Origin: Siphonodentalium dalli
Lineage: Eukaryota > Mollusca > Scaphopoda > Gadilida > Siphonodentaliidae
Assembly (NCBI GenBank): GCA_032622095.1
Contig: CP136066.1
Coordinates: forward strand, 96,429,319 to 96,493,318
DNA length: 64,000 nucleotides
Direction: 5' to 3'
The position numbers were made by a program, and so were the translations under genes. Shown here in pieces: positions 10,500 to 21,098 of the stretch. The notes under the pieces are model-generated. The model ran no database searches, was not told the DNA's origin, and worked only from the letters and a program-made list of their open reading frames with translations. Within the stretch, counting starts at the first letter, position 1, and each line of letters begins with the position of its first letter.

Positions 10500-11469
10500 C
10501 AAGAGCTACGCTGGGCGTGCAATATACGCCCTCTCTTGGGTCGGCGGAAACTGGTAAAAAAGGGGCATAACTCTGGTAAAAATTGGCGGACGGAACTCAA
10601 ATTTGAACTTGACCTGTGTTTGGTGGGAGAAAGTAATATACCAAATTATCATTGAATCCGATAAGCTCTAGTAAAGTTATCATCCGGACAACAAATTTCA
10701 GTGATTTTCTAAGTCAAATTACGTCAAATAAGGGGCATAACTCCGGTGAAAATTGGCAGACTGAACCCAAATTCGAACTTGAGCTGTCTTTTCTCCTAAT
10801 AAACCCACATACCAAATTTGATTGAAATCGGTTCACTCTAACTAATGTTATAATCCGGACAACAAATTTCAGGGATTTTCTAAGTCAAATTTCGTGAAAA
10901 AAAGGGGCCATAACTCTTGCAAAAATTATCGGATTAAAACGAAATTCGGACTTGAGCTGTATTTCGATATATGTAATCCACAAAAAAACGGGTTTTGCGT
11001 ATAAACATTCCAAAATCGAGTTATCATCAGGAAACCAAAAAACATAAGAAAAACTGAATTTTCTGAGTCGAAAAAGGGGCATAACTCTGCCAAAAATGGT
11101 CGGACAGAACCCAAATTCGAACTTGACCTGTGTTTTGGTGGGAGAAAGTAATATACCAAATTTGGATTCATTCCAATAAACTATACTAAAGTTATCATCC
11201 GGACAACAAATTTCAAGGATTTTCTAAGTCAAAAAACGTCAAATAAGGGGCATAACTCCGGTGAAAATTGGCGGGCGGAACCCAAATTCGAACTTGAACT
11301 TACTTTTCGGCTAAAAAACCCACATACCAAATTTTATTAAATTTGGTTCACTCTAACTAAAGTTATCATCCGGACAACAGGTTAACGGACGCCCGGACGG
11401 ACGCCCGCCCGGACGGACGGACGGACGGACAGACCAATACTATAATACGGCCTTTTTTTCAAAAGGGCA
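10500..11469. mobile_element. Modular repeat element, family D copy 1
   Basis: Starts CAAGAGCTACGCTGGGCGTG and ends TAATACGGCCTTTTTTTC. Between lie about five diverged 150-165-bp modules (GGGGCATAACTCCGGTGAAA, AACCCAAATTCGAACTTGA, CATACCAAATTTGATTGAAA, TTATCATCCGGACAACA), then a GGACGGACGGACGG tail (11385-11440). A second copy with the same termini lies inside a LINE at 42811. A 70-bp segment (GGGAGAATCCATTC...TTTGCTCCTTTT) occurs on both sides of it (10435 and 11725). Confidence 0.75.
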
Positions 11470-11491
11470 TATAAAAAATCCAATATCCATA

Positions 11492-11710
11492 TACAGTAAT
11501 GCCCTAAATAATCAACTCTCCTTAACCACAGCAGAATTATGGGTAATTTTTCAGGATTTAGTCGGAAATATGGCTTGTTGCCATTCATCGGAAAGCTCTC
11601 AGTGAGAGCTTTCCGATGAATGGCAACAAGCCATATTTCCGACTAAATCCTGAAAAATTACCCATAATTCTGCTGTGGTTAAGGAGTATTTTATTTAGGG
11701 CATTACTGTA
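11492..11710. mobile_element. Hairpin MITE, family A copy 5
   Basis: A full-length hairpin with TA flanks: TACAGTAATGCCCTAAATAA at the left, TTTAGGGCATTACTGTA at the right, loop GAAAGCTCTCAGTGAGAGCT at 11591-11610. Confidence 0.88.
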
Positions 11711-11794
11711 CTTTTAAAACTGATGGGAGAATCCATTCAGAAAAGAAAGGGTTAACTATTTCCAATTTGCTCCTTTTTGAAATCCAATAATACA

Positions 11795-14090
11795 CGAAGG
11801 TTTAATAGATCATGACATGAATCTCTACTCTGGCTGACGCCCGTATAGATCATATTCCACCAGTACAAAACCTGGGAACTTTTGGAAGTTTTGACAGGAA
11901 ACCTTATAAAGTCGAAAAATAACGCGGGGAATACATTTCTTAGTTATTATCTATTCCTTAATAATTGACTTGACTGTAGGTGAATGTCCCAGTTCAAAAT
12001 TGCATGCCCTTCTGTGTTCTTTATGAGCCGATATCTTAATAAATGAAATGTCAATGACACTGTAGCTCAACTTGGAAAGGAAATAATTTAATGTGTTACT
12101 GTCAATGGAGTGATTAGGAATGTGGAAAGTTGAATGTCTAATTTACTGGTTTATCAACATGAAGAGATATATATATACATGTATATAAAAGTAAAATCTA
12201 AGATGGTTGCTGGCGGCTATGTTTTCCAACAATTCAAAAACATTTGATAGCTTTAGTCATGCAAAGAGTAGAATCCAAGATGGCTGCTGGCAGCCATGTT
12301 TTAATGCTGAATAACACCAAAATGACTCGTTCCCATCTACATGTCAAAAGTCAAGACAAATTTCATAATGATCTGACCAAAGGTACGACCTGTAGCCCAT
12401 GCCAAAGGATTTAGTCATGCAAAGAGTAAAATCCAAGATGGCTGCTGGCGGCCATGTTTTTTGGTCGAATGACCCCAAAATTACTCGTTCCCATTTAGAT
12501 GTCATTGTTAACATCCATGACAAATTTCATGATGATCTGACGAACAGTACGACCTGTAGCCCGTGCTAATGGATTAAATTTTGAAATCAAAGATGGCCGC
12601 TGGTGGCCATGTTTTTCGTCCGAATGACTCCAAAATGACTCGTTCCCATCTACATTCTAATTTCAACAGCCATGAAAAATTTCATGATGATCAGACTCAA
12701 GGTACGACCTGTAGTCCGTGCTAAAGGATTTAGTCATACAAAGAGTAAAATCCAAGATGGCTGCTGGTGGCCATGTTTTTTGGCCGAATGACCCCAAAAT
12801 GACTCGTTCCCATCTACATGTCATTATTAACATTCATGACAAATTTTATGATGATCAGAATAAAGGTACGACCTGTACGTAGCCTGTGCTAAAGAATTTA
12901 GTCATACAAAGAGTAAAATCCAAGATGGCCGCTGGCGGCCATGTTTTTTGGCCGAATGACCCCAAAATTACTCGTTCCCATCTACATGTCAAAATTAACA
13001 TCCATGACAAATTTCATGATGATCAGGCGAAGAGTACGACCTGTGGCCCGTGCTAATGGATTAAATTTTGACATCAGAGATGGCCGCTGAGGCGCTGACG
13101 GCCATGTTTTTTGTCCTAATGACCCCAAAATGACTCGTTCCCATCTACATTCCAATTTCAACAGCCATGACAAATTTCATGATGATCAGACTAAAGGTAC
13201 GACCTGTAGCCCGTGCTAAAGGATTTAGTCATACAAAGAGTAAAATCCAAGATGGCTGCTGTTGGTCATATTTTTTGGCCGAATGACCCAAAAATGACTC
13301 GTTCCCATCTACATGTCATTGTTAACATCCATGACAAATTTTATGATGATCCGACCAAAGGTACGACCTTTTTAGTCATGCAAAGAGTAAAATCTAAGAT
13401 GGCTGCCAGCGGCCATGTTTTTTGGCCGAATGACCCCAAAATTACTCGTTCCCATCTACATCTCAATATTAACAACCATGACAAATTTCATGACAATAAG
13501 ACGAACAGTACGGCCTGTAGCCCGTGCTAATGGATTGAATTATGAAATCCAAGATGGCCGCTGGCGGCCATGTTTTTTTCCAAATGACCCCAAAATGACT
13601 CGTTTCCCATCTACATGTCAATGTCAACATCCATGACAAATTTCATAATAATCAGACCAAAGGTACGAACTGTAGCCCGTGCTAAAGGAAATTGTTGACG
13701 AATCACGCACACAAGCACACACACACGCACGACGGATACCAAGCCATGGCAATAGCTCAAACTTTACATGTAAAGTAAAGTTGAGCTAACAATGAATTAA
13801 TTAACCAGGAGAAATTCCATAATTGTAAGTGACGGAAAGCAAAATCGCTCACAAATTAATTTAAATCATAAAAGTTCGAGTCGGGACCTTCACCTACATG
13901 TACAGTGAAGTACATTATTAAGGAAGAGGTAATAATTAAGAAATATGTTCCATGCATTATGCTTTTCACTTTATAAGGTTCCCTGTCAAAACATCAAAAA
14001 GTTCCAAGGTTTTGTCCTGGTGGAATATGATCTCTACAGGCATTAGCTAGAGATTCATGGCATGATCTAGAGGGGTTAATAGTCAACCAA
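11795..14090. mobile_element. Tandem-array element bounded by 0.2-kb inverted arms
   Basis: The left arm (11795-12000; ATCATATTCCACCAG, TTTTGACAGGAAACCTTATA, TTCCTTAATAAT, GTAGGTGAATGTCCC) is mirrored by the right arm (13875-14090; GGGACCTTCACCTAC, ATTATTAAGGAAGAGG, TATAAGGTTCCCTGTCAAAA, CTGGTGGAATATGAT). Between them is the 165-bp module array. The arrangement suggests one mobile unit with long inverted ends and an amplified core, but exact termini and a target duplication were not found. A (CACA)n patch lies at 13713. Confidence 0.6.
12190..13690. repeat. 165-bp tandem array, about 10 units
   Basis: Each unit contains GGATTTAGTCATGCAAAGAG, AAATCCAAGATGGC, GGCGGCCATGTTTTTTGGCC, CCAAAATGACTCGTTCCCAT and ACCTGTAGCCCGTGCTAAAG. 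Units begin near 12190, 12268, 12430, 12580, 12740, 12910, 13070, 13240, 13390 and 13545. Alternate units carry the variant GGATTAAATTTTGAAATC, suggesting a higher-order dimer or trimer period. Single modules occur at 4195 and 49355. Confidence 0.88.
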
Positions 14091-14099
14091 AGAGCATAA

Positions 14100-15080
14100 A
14101 TCCAAAATTAGCCAAAATATATGAATAGAAACACAGTACACATATTAAACTCCTTCCCTTGGTAACAGATTCTTGTCCCCACCCTACCTGACACTGCACT
14201 ACAATCTATTAACAAATATATACTGGAGCTGTGCTGTAATATATTCTGGGATTTTCCCAGGTTATTTTAAGCTGGAATTCCTATAGTTTTGTTTGAAGAA
14301 GTCAGTGTACCGGTAATTACTTTGGAAACAAAAGCTGAAGTTTTGTAATATTTATTAGATGTAGCACAATGCAAAGAAGAATAAAATATGCCATTGAAGG
14401 TATGAACATAGGAATATATGTACATGTATCTCATTATAAGACAGGTATTGTTCCCCAACTTAAGTGAGAATTCCAGGATTCCCATGCAAATCAATGGAGC
14501 AAAAGTTAAACTGCAGAATGAAAGTGTTCCAGGGCAGGACTTACTATGACATAGAACAAAATACTTAGTTACCCGGCGGATGAGTTCGTAACATGCTTCA
14601 TTAATAGCATGATAGTAGCTTTATATTTAATTTTATAATGATTTTTGAAAAGTATGTAAAGTGTCGTAATACAGACAAATTTTCTCAATAATTAATTTAT
14701 AGTGAGAAGAAAATAATTTATATAGCCGATTGGCCAGTTAAATGTCATGACTGTTCAATGATATACCTGCTTTTGGTAGTTCCCTAAAATCTGCTTCATA
14801 TTTAACTTTTGCTGGGAAGATTTTCATAGAAAACAAACCTTTTGGGTCCAATGAAACATCCCAAACAATTGCTACTTAAGAGCTGTCTCAGTACATCTTG
14901 TTAAGTTTAAAACAACTATATGTATGTAAAGATATGAGCCAAGCAAAGATACATTTGCTTTGTTCTTAGAATCCAATTAAAAGAATGGTGCTGAATTAAT
15001 CTGAAGGACTTAAAGTATCTGAGAATCAAATGAAAGTAGAGGTGGGAAAACTGGAGGCTGATGTCGAAACATTCTCATTT
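14100..15080. other. No recognisable feature (intron 1 of the TRAF-like gene)
   Basis: AT-rich unique-looking sequence with no splice-bounded TRAF exon and no clear repeat. None is needed, because exons 1 and 2 join correctly. Confidence 0.5.
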
Positions 15081-15083
15081 AAA

Positions 15084-15440
15084 GATGCATAGTCCGAATT
15101 AACACTCGCAAATTACTATCTCCTTGGCTTCAGGATAAAAAATATTTGATTTGAGTCGAAGAACCCACCCATCAAAACTCAGAGTGATCAGATATCGATT
15201 TTTTAAATCTATTATTTTTCAGCACCAATAATTTTTAGTGGCTCACTAAAAGTCGACGAGAAGACGGTCTCGGATCAAATTGCAGATGAAGATGGATAAC
15301 TCTAAAATCAAATGGCTTTTTTGTGTCAGATATTTGACAAACCGGAAAAATTTCATTGAACAAAATGTTGATAAATAACAGGTTTAGGGAAATTTTATAC
15401 TATAGTTGACTGTGGTTAGCATTATTTTTTTCATCTTTTT
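15084..15440. mobile_element. Family B-related MITE (B' subfamily), truncated
   Basis: Shares with 58352-58800 the blocks GCATAGTCCGAATTAACACT, CAGATATCGATTTTT, ATCTATTATTTTTCA, GATGAAGATGGATAACTCTA and GTTGATAAATAACAGGTTT. It is related to the TTAA-flanked family B but has a different left end; the right end is lost near TTTTTTTCATC at 15427. Confidence 0.6.
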
Positions 15441-15685
15441 AATTACCGTACATGTACATGTACACCATCATTCCGTTCATATGTTCTGCGATTTTTTTTC
15501 TGTTTCTGTAAAACGAAACATATAGCAAAATGGAAAAATCCTCCAATAATAGAACAATATCAATTCAAGAAAAAAAAGGCACACGCTACAGATTTTGTAT
15601 ACCGGTATGTGAAAAAACTGATTTAGTGGAATATCTTATCACTTAATCCTTCCATGGCAGGAGTTTCCTGAAATTTTGCGAAAAC

Positions 15686-15872
15686 CCCATGCCAATACAT
15701 TCTCTTACATATGCGAGTCTCCCATTGGGAGCCTCGCAAATATAAGATAATACATTGGCCTAACAATATTTACCATGGACCTTGTAAGCCAATGCATTAT
15801 CTTATATATGCAATGCAAGACTCCTTATGGGAGATTCGCATATGTAAGAGAATGCACTGGCACAGGATCTTC
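15686..15872. repeat. Family F inverted repeats, two units
   Basis: Two adjacent hairpins: GCCAATACATTCTCTTACAT / ATATAAGATAATACATTGGC, and GCCAATGCATTATCTTATAT / ATATGTAAGAGAATGCACTGG. Confidence 0.65.
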
Positions 15873-16339
15873 AATGCTCCACCAGTGCAGCTCCCGTCAT
15901 GAAAGGGATAAGGAGATGAGAATAAGGCCAGCAGAAAAACCATTCTCTGTTCTTTCAAATGCGAAAGTAAGAAAGCAGGAAAATTTTATTATGATCCATT
16001 TTTGTGATATTCATAAATTTTTCAGCTCTTGGCCTGAAATATTGTAAAATTACTAGTAGATGTGCTTGACAGTAATGGAAATGCTCAAAATTTTCAAAAT
16101 GATATTTTAGTTGACACAAATTAAGTCTTTTTTTTTGGCCTGAAATTTAGCCATTGGAGACCTACTTAACCCAGTACAAAAACCTAAGAAAACAGGAAAC
16201 GATATGTTTTTTTTAATAATCATAAACCAATACATTTTTGGGGCAACTTGGGGGTGGTGTTTGTAGGGTCAATCAATGTACAGGAACATATATAATTATT
16301 TTGTTTATATAAGCCTGACTCAGAAGTATTTCTACTCAC

Positions 16340-16614
16340 ATCATTTCTGGTTAACTCCTCGCAGTCTTCTCTGTTACCAGGGCATCTGACTGGTTCCCCG
16401 TTGGAGAATAAAACAGGAACGCATGGTTCACACAGCCTGTGTCCACACGATGTCTGTACAGCATCACGGAGGATGTTCTTGCATAGCACGCACTGATATT
16501 TGTCTTCGACATGTACAAATTCGGGCTGACCAGAGGGAGTGAGGCTGGATGTTGTGAGACTGCTTGGATAGTTTGATGACGGAAGGCTGAAGTTCAATTG
16601 TTCCATTCCAGGTT
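16340..16614 (-). CDS. TRAF-like gene, exon with RING finger (first recognised exon)
   Basis: This exon encodes the N-terminal RING finger of a TRAF-type adaptor / E3 ligase, a family that links TNF- and Toll-type receptors to NF-kB and MAPK signalling in the cytoplasm. From the ATG at 16604-16606 there are 89 codons. RING ligands are C39, C42, C54, H56, C59, C62, C75 and C82, with the core CGHRLCEPC. Residues 1-35 are a Ser/Thr-rich leader. The exon ends after a GAT codon at the donor gtgagtag (16332-16339), phase 0. A plausible acceptor (tttttag) lies at 16615-16621, so the ATG may sit 8 bases into a second exon with an upstream untranslated exon; the frame stays open to the acceptor, so an upstream start is also possible. 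The next exon is 6.8 kb away at 9503. The orthologue (TRAF2, 3, 5 or invertebrate-specific) cannot be fixed without the MATH domain. Confidence 0.9.
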
Positions 16615-17230
16615 CTAAAAATAGTACATAACATCAGGGATTACGCTAGGGGTTGGGGAAAAGGTACTCCTTTTGCTGTGGGGGAAAATTTCAGTCCATC
16701 AACAAATTATCTAGTTATTAGCATTTAGTAAATCAGTCAATATTTAAGCTACAGCTATACTTAAAGTAATTGACCACCTCTGACATGGTGTCACCCCGGG
16801 ATTATCGGGATACTGCAGCTAGGTTACCACTTCAACACTGCATGTACCGCGGTTACACCACGATGCATGCGGTCATAGTTCACAGGCATGAAAATAAAAT
16901 GCAGTGATTCTCCTTATATCTGTGGAACTTAAAGACAAGGATGGCCTTCGTTATCTCCTATATATTTTGAGAACTACGTATATATATATATATATGTGTG
17001 TGTGTATATATATATGTGTGTACTTCATAGAATCGAAAACGGCTGCGCGGATCGAGCTCAAATTTCGTAAATAAGTGTAAAAACACACGGGGATCGTCGA
17101 CGTCGCATTTTGGACAAGCTCTGAGCACTCCTTCACCCTTAAAGTGCGACCTTCGTTTGGATAAATGGGTTTCGCTATCGATTCGCTCGCGATCCAAGAG
17201 GCGTAACTCTACATTTTTTTATATCTGTAT
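16615..17230. other. Upstream flank of the RING exon; (TA)n/(TG)n microsatellite
   Basis: No coding exon was recognised upstream of the RING exon. A TATATATATATATGTGTGTG microsatellite lies at 16978-17022. The promoter or a 5' untranslated exon of the TRAF-like gene could be here or further upstream; I see no decisive core element. Confidence 0.4.
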
Positions 17231-17258
17231 ATGTATATTTTTATATCCATACTAGAAG

Positions 17259-17860
17259 GTGACCCGACTTCGTCCGGGCTTTGACCTTGAATTGACCATT
17301 TTTAAGGTCAAGGTCAGTTGGGGTAACGATTTGACCCGTCCAAAACACTGCCCGGACAAAAGTAACCCTACGTATAAAATTTCGTCGAAATCCCATCAAA
17401 ATTGGCGATTTGACCTTGTATTGACCCGTGTTCAAGGTCAAGGTCACGTCGCACGGGCAAATGAATATGCTTATGAGACTGCCCATACGAAAGTACCCCC
17501 ACATACCAAGTTTCATCGAAATCCCGTGATATTCGATCGTTTGACCTTGAAATGACCCGATTTCAAGGCCAAGGTCACATCGCACGGGCAAATTAATAGG
17601 TTTATGCCACTCCCCGGCCGAAGGTACCTCCACATACCAAGTTTCATCGAAATCCCGTGATATTCAGGCATTTGACCTTGAAATTACCCGATTTCAAGGT
17701 CAAGGTCACATCGCACGGACAAATTAATAGGCCTATGTCACTCCCCGGCCGAAAATACCCCCACATACCAAGTTTCATCGAAATCGGCTTGGTCGTTTTC
17801 GAGTCCATCGATTACAGACAGACAGACACACAGATCTTCCAAAATATATAATAGAAGACT
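17259..17860. repeat. Modular array of about 150-bp units (AAGGTCAAGGTCA type)
   Basis: Four diverged units share TTTGACCTTGAAATGACCCG, TTCAAGGTCAAGGTCACATC, GCACGGGCAAATTAATAGG and CACATACCAAGTTTCATCGA. It begins ACCCGACTTCGTCCGGGCTT and ends with GACAGACAGACACACAGATC. The paired AAGGTCAAGGTCA sequences resemble nuclear-receptor half-site repeats, but here they follow from the repeat unit. Confidence 0.8.
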
Positions 17861-17889
17861 AGCTGATGTGCCCGACTTTGTCCGGGCTA

Positions 17890-20178
17890 TAGTCCAGTGC
17901 ATTTATGAGAAAAAATGCCAAACCCGGAACTAATTGCAACAGAATTTTTTTTTGCTGGAATAAGTACATAAACCCTCCATAAACAACATACTAAAAATCG
18001 GCAAAAATCGGAAAAAGGGAAATTGGTGAATTTCGTGAAATAAATTTGGGGAAATTTGGTCAAATCATCAATTTATGGATTTTCATGGATGTATATAAAA
18101 ACAATCAAATTCATAAATCATACAAATAGCATGTGTATTGTGTCGACCACAATTTCCTGAACCCAGTACTGAAAACCAGTCCCAGATTCATTACATATTT
18201 TTCGAGTTGTGTGCCTTCAAAAACGCGAGTTTATTTGATTTCGGAGCCTTAATTTCGCAGAATGAGCCAAATGCCGTATTATATGGTTAATTATTTAAAA
18301 AACTAGAGCAAAATTAATGACTTTTTCACTGTTTTAGTAATTTCCTCACTAGATTAAACACAAACTATGATTAATATGTGCATCAATAATTAAGAAGAAG
18401 ATTATATTCTCAAACAAAATGTGTGTTCCATTGTATGGACTTAGCCAATTTTGCCTCTGACACTGAACGTGTGTGGTGAAATTCAATATTTGACGTCATG
18501 TAACTCAATAATTTAATACCCATATGCCATGCTTTTCTTATAACCTTTTAAGTATGTTGGATTGAACAAATTGTAAAGGTATTAACAGGACATTATTTAA
18601 GAAAATCAACTTATGGCCCTTTGAATACTTAGTCTTAGCTTGTTTGCAAAGATGCCAGTTTGAGGCATTTTTGTCCATTCTAAAAGGTTTTGGGCCATAA
18701 AAAAAAAAAACAATGGGTTTTTTAATGTGTAAATTATTTGAACTTTCCTCCCACAACACTTTAGTGATAAAAAATTACCTTTACATTGGTTATGCCATAG
18801 TATGTCACTTGATTTCTTTCATTTTTCAGGAAACTGACTCCAATTTTAACGTTGGTATAGGTGTAGGAAAAATCACAAAATGCAATCTTATCACCAAATT
18901 ACAGCCATTTCAGACACAATGTTGTTTTCTTCCAGTTTGTGTACATTCCTGTTGCATTATAAAACTGCTTAATACGTTATCAGACGTTGATTTATAATTT
19001 TATGGTTATGTTGTATAAAAACAATCTCAAAATGCCAATTTGACATTTCACTGCCAAATTATGACAAAAAATATATAGCTCTGTCAATAAACATAAACAA
19101 AGGAAATATGAAATTATGTATGAAAGAACAATGTAAGCAGAAGCTATTGATATAAAGGTTTATGCTTCAAGATGCATAATTTTGAAGTTTTTGTTGATAT
19201 GCTTTCCCCTACCCCATTTTTCTACCGTTCAAATTTGGAGTAAGTTTCCACAATGATGAGTGAAATCCAGTGACATTCATTGGTATAACCATTGAAATGC
19301 TATTTTCTCAACAAAAAAATGATTTAAGATGACATATCACATAATTTGACACAATAAACTTTCATTAATTTTTCTGAATATGCCTAAAATGCTTTTAAAA
19401 TTGACAAAAACGACCCACAATAGCATTTTCGGAAAAGAGGCTAGACTAAGAGTTCATAGGACCATAATTTTATTTTCTTCACCAATGTATTTGAAAATTC
19501 CTTCACAATTTGTTCAATCTAGTATTCTCAAAATGTTATGAGAAAAGCAGAGCATATGGATATTAATTTATTGAGTTACATGACCTCAAATATGGCATTT
19601 CATTACACGAGTTCTGTGTCAAGGCAAATTTGGCTAAGTCCATACAATGGAACACACATTTTGTTTGAGAATATTTTATTCTCCTTATTCATAGATGCAC
19701 ATATCAATCATATTTTGTGTTTTATCTAGTGAGGAAATTACTAAAACAGTGAAAAAGTCATTAATTTTGCTCTAGTTTTTTAAATAATTAACCATATAAC
19801 ACGACATTTGGCTCATTCTGCGAAATTAAGGCTCCAAAATCAGGTTAACTCGCGTTTTTGAAGGCACACAACTCGAAAAATACTTAAGTAATCTGGGAAT
19901 GGTTTTCAGTTCTGGATTCAGGAAAATGTGGACGACAAAATAGGCATGATATTTGTAGGACTTGTAAATTTGAATTTTTTATATACATTCATGAAAATCC
20001 ATAAATTGATGATTTGACAAAATTTTCCCAATTTTATTTCACGAAATTCACTAATTTCCCTTTTTCCGATTTTTGCTGATTTTTAGTATGTTGTTTATGG
20101 AGGGTATATGTACCAATTCCAGCAAACAAAAATTCTGTTGCAATTAGTTCTGGGTAAAACCATATATTCACTGGACTA
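17890..20178. mobile_element. 2.3-kb imperfect palindrome (large foldback element)
   Basis: Outer ends AGTCCAGTGCATTTATGAG and CATATATTCACTGGACT are complementary. Internal pairs match all the way in: AACAACATACTAAAAATCGG with CGATTTTTGCTGATTTTTAG, ACTTTTTCACTGTTTTAGTA with its complement at 19739-19758, TTCCATTGTATGGACTTAGC with its complement at 19636-19655, and ACATTGGTTATGCCATAGTA with a diverged complement near 19278. The centre is near 19030. No gene is visible in either arm. It is embedded between two modular arrays that share the phrase TTCGTCCGGGCT / TTGTCCGGGCTAT. Confidence 0.8.
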
Positions 20179-20715
20179 CTATTCAAAAACCAAATTTCAA
20201 GTCGATAGCTCTACCCAGCCCGACGTTGTCCGGGCTATTCAAAAAACTAATTTCAAGTCGATAGCTCCACCCGTTTCCGAGATCTGGTCTGCGCATGCGC
20301 GAAGCTGGCGTCGCATGGGCTCGGCGACCCGATAAAATTCGTATCCGGGGCAAGATACATTCACATACCAAATTTCAAGTCGATAGCTCCACCCGTTTCC
20401 GAGATCTCGTCTGCGCATGCGCGAAGCTGGCGTCGCACGGGCTCGGCGACCCGATAAAATTCGTATCCGGGGCAAGATACATTCACATAGCAAATTTCAA
20501 GTCGATAGCTCCACCCGTTTCCGAGATCTCGTCTGCGCATGCGCGAAGCAGGCGCCGCACGGGCTCGCCAATACGACAACGTCCTCCGCCTGGTCAAACT
20601 ACACACACGTACCAAGTTTCGTCCCGATCGGTCGAGAATCGTAGATTTGTATAAATGACAAACAGACAAATAGACAAACAGACAGACAGAGGTCTTCAAA
20701 ATATATATGAGATAT
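20179..20715. repeat. 122-bp tandem repeat (TCCACCCGTTTCCGAGATCT), 3 units plus tail
   Basis: Units starting near 20239, 20361 and 20483 share AAATTTCAAGTCGATAGCTC, CACCCGTTTCCGAGATC, TGCGCATGCGCGAAGC and GGCTCGGCGACCCGATAAAA. The array ends with ACAAACAGACAGACAGAGGTC. Units are nearly identical, so amplification is recent. The GC-rich units give open frames that are not credible genes. Confidence 0.88.
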
Positions 20716-21098
20716 GCCCTGAAAAATATTTTAAACTCGTTAGGAAGAGATACATTATACACTTATCATCTTCGTACGATCAGAGGTATTGCCAGTTATT
20801 CCAGCTGACGAAAAATATACTCTGTGAGGTGATATTGTGTTTGTTTTTACTTAGGCCTAAAAAAATTAAACCGTGTTTCTGCTAAAACAGGACCTGTCCA
20901 TGGTAGGGTAGGTAGGTAGGTAGGTAGGGATTTAATTTTTTTTATTATATAATTTTATTATTTTTCACACCCCGCTCAGAGGTGCTCCAAGCTGTATGTA
21001 TGATATTTTGACAACCGAGTGGTCATATAGTCATAAATTTTATTCCAAAATAGAGGGAAGGAACATATTGACACACATTGAGAGTGGATAGATAATTA

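Noticed and set aside
17280-17710. AAGGTCAAGGTCA as nuclear-receptor response elements
   Set aside because: They recur at unit spacing in a tandem repeat, so the match follows from the repeat and is not evidence of regulation.
20295-20762. Open frames up to 133 codons on both strands
   Set aside because: They are translations of the 122-bp tandem repeat; the peptides repeat with the unit.
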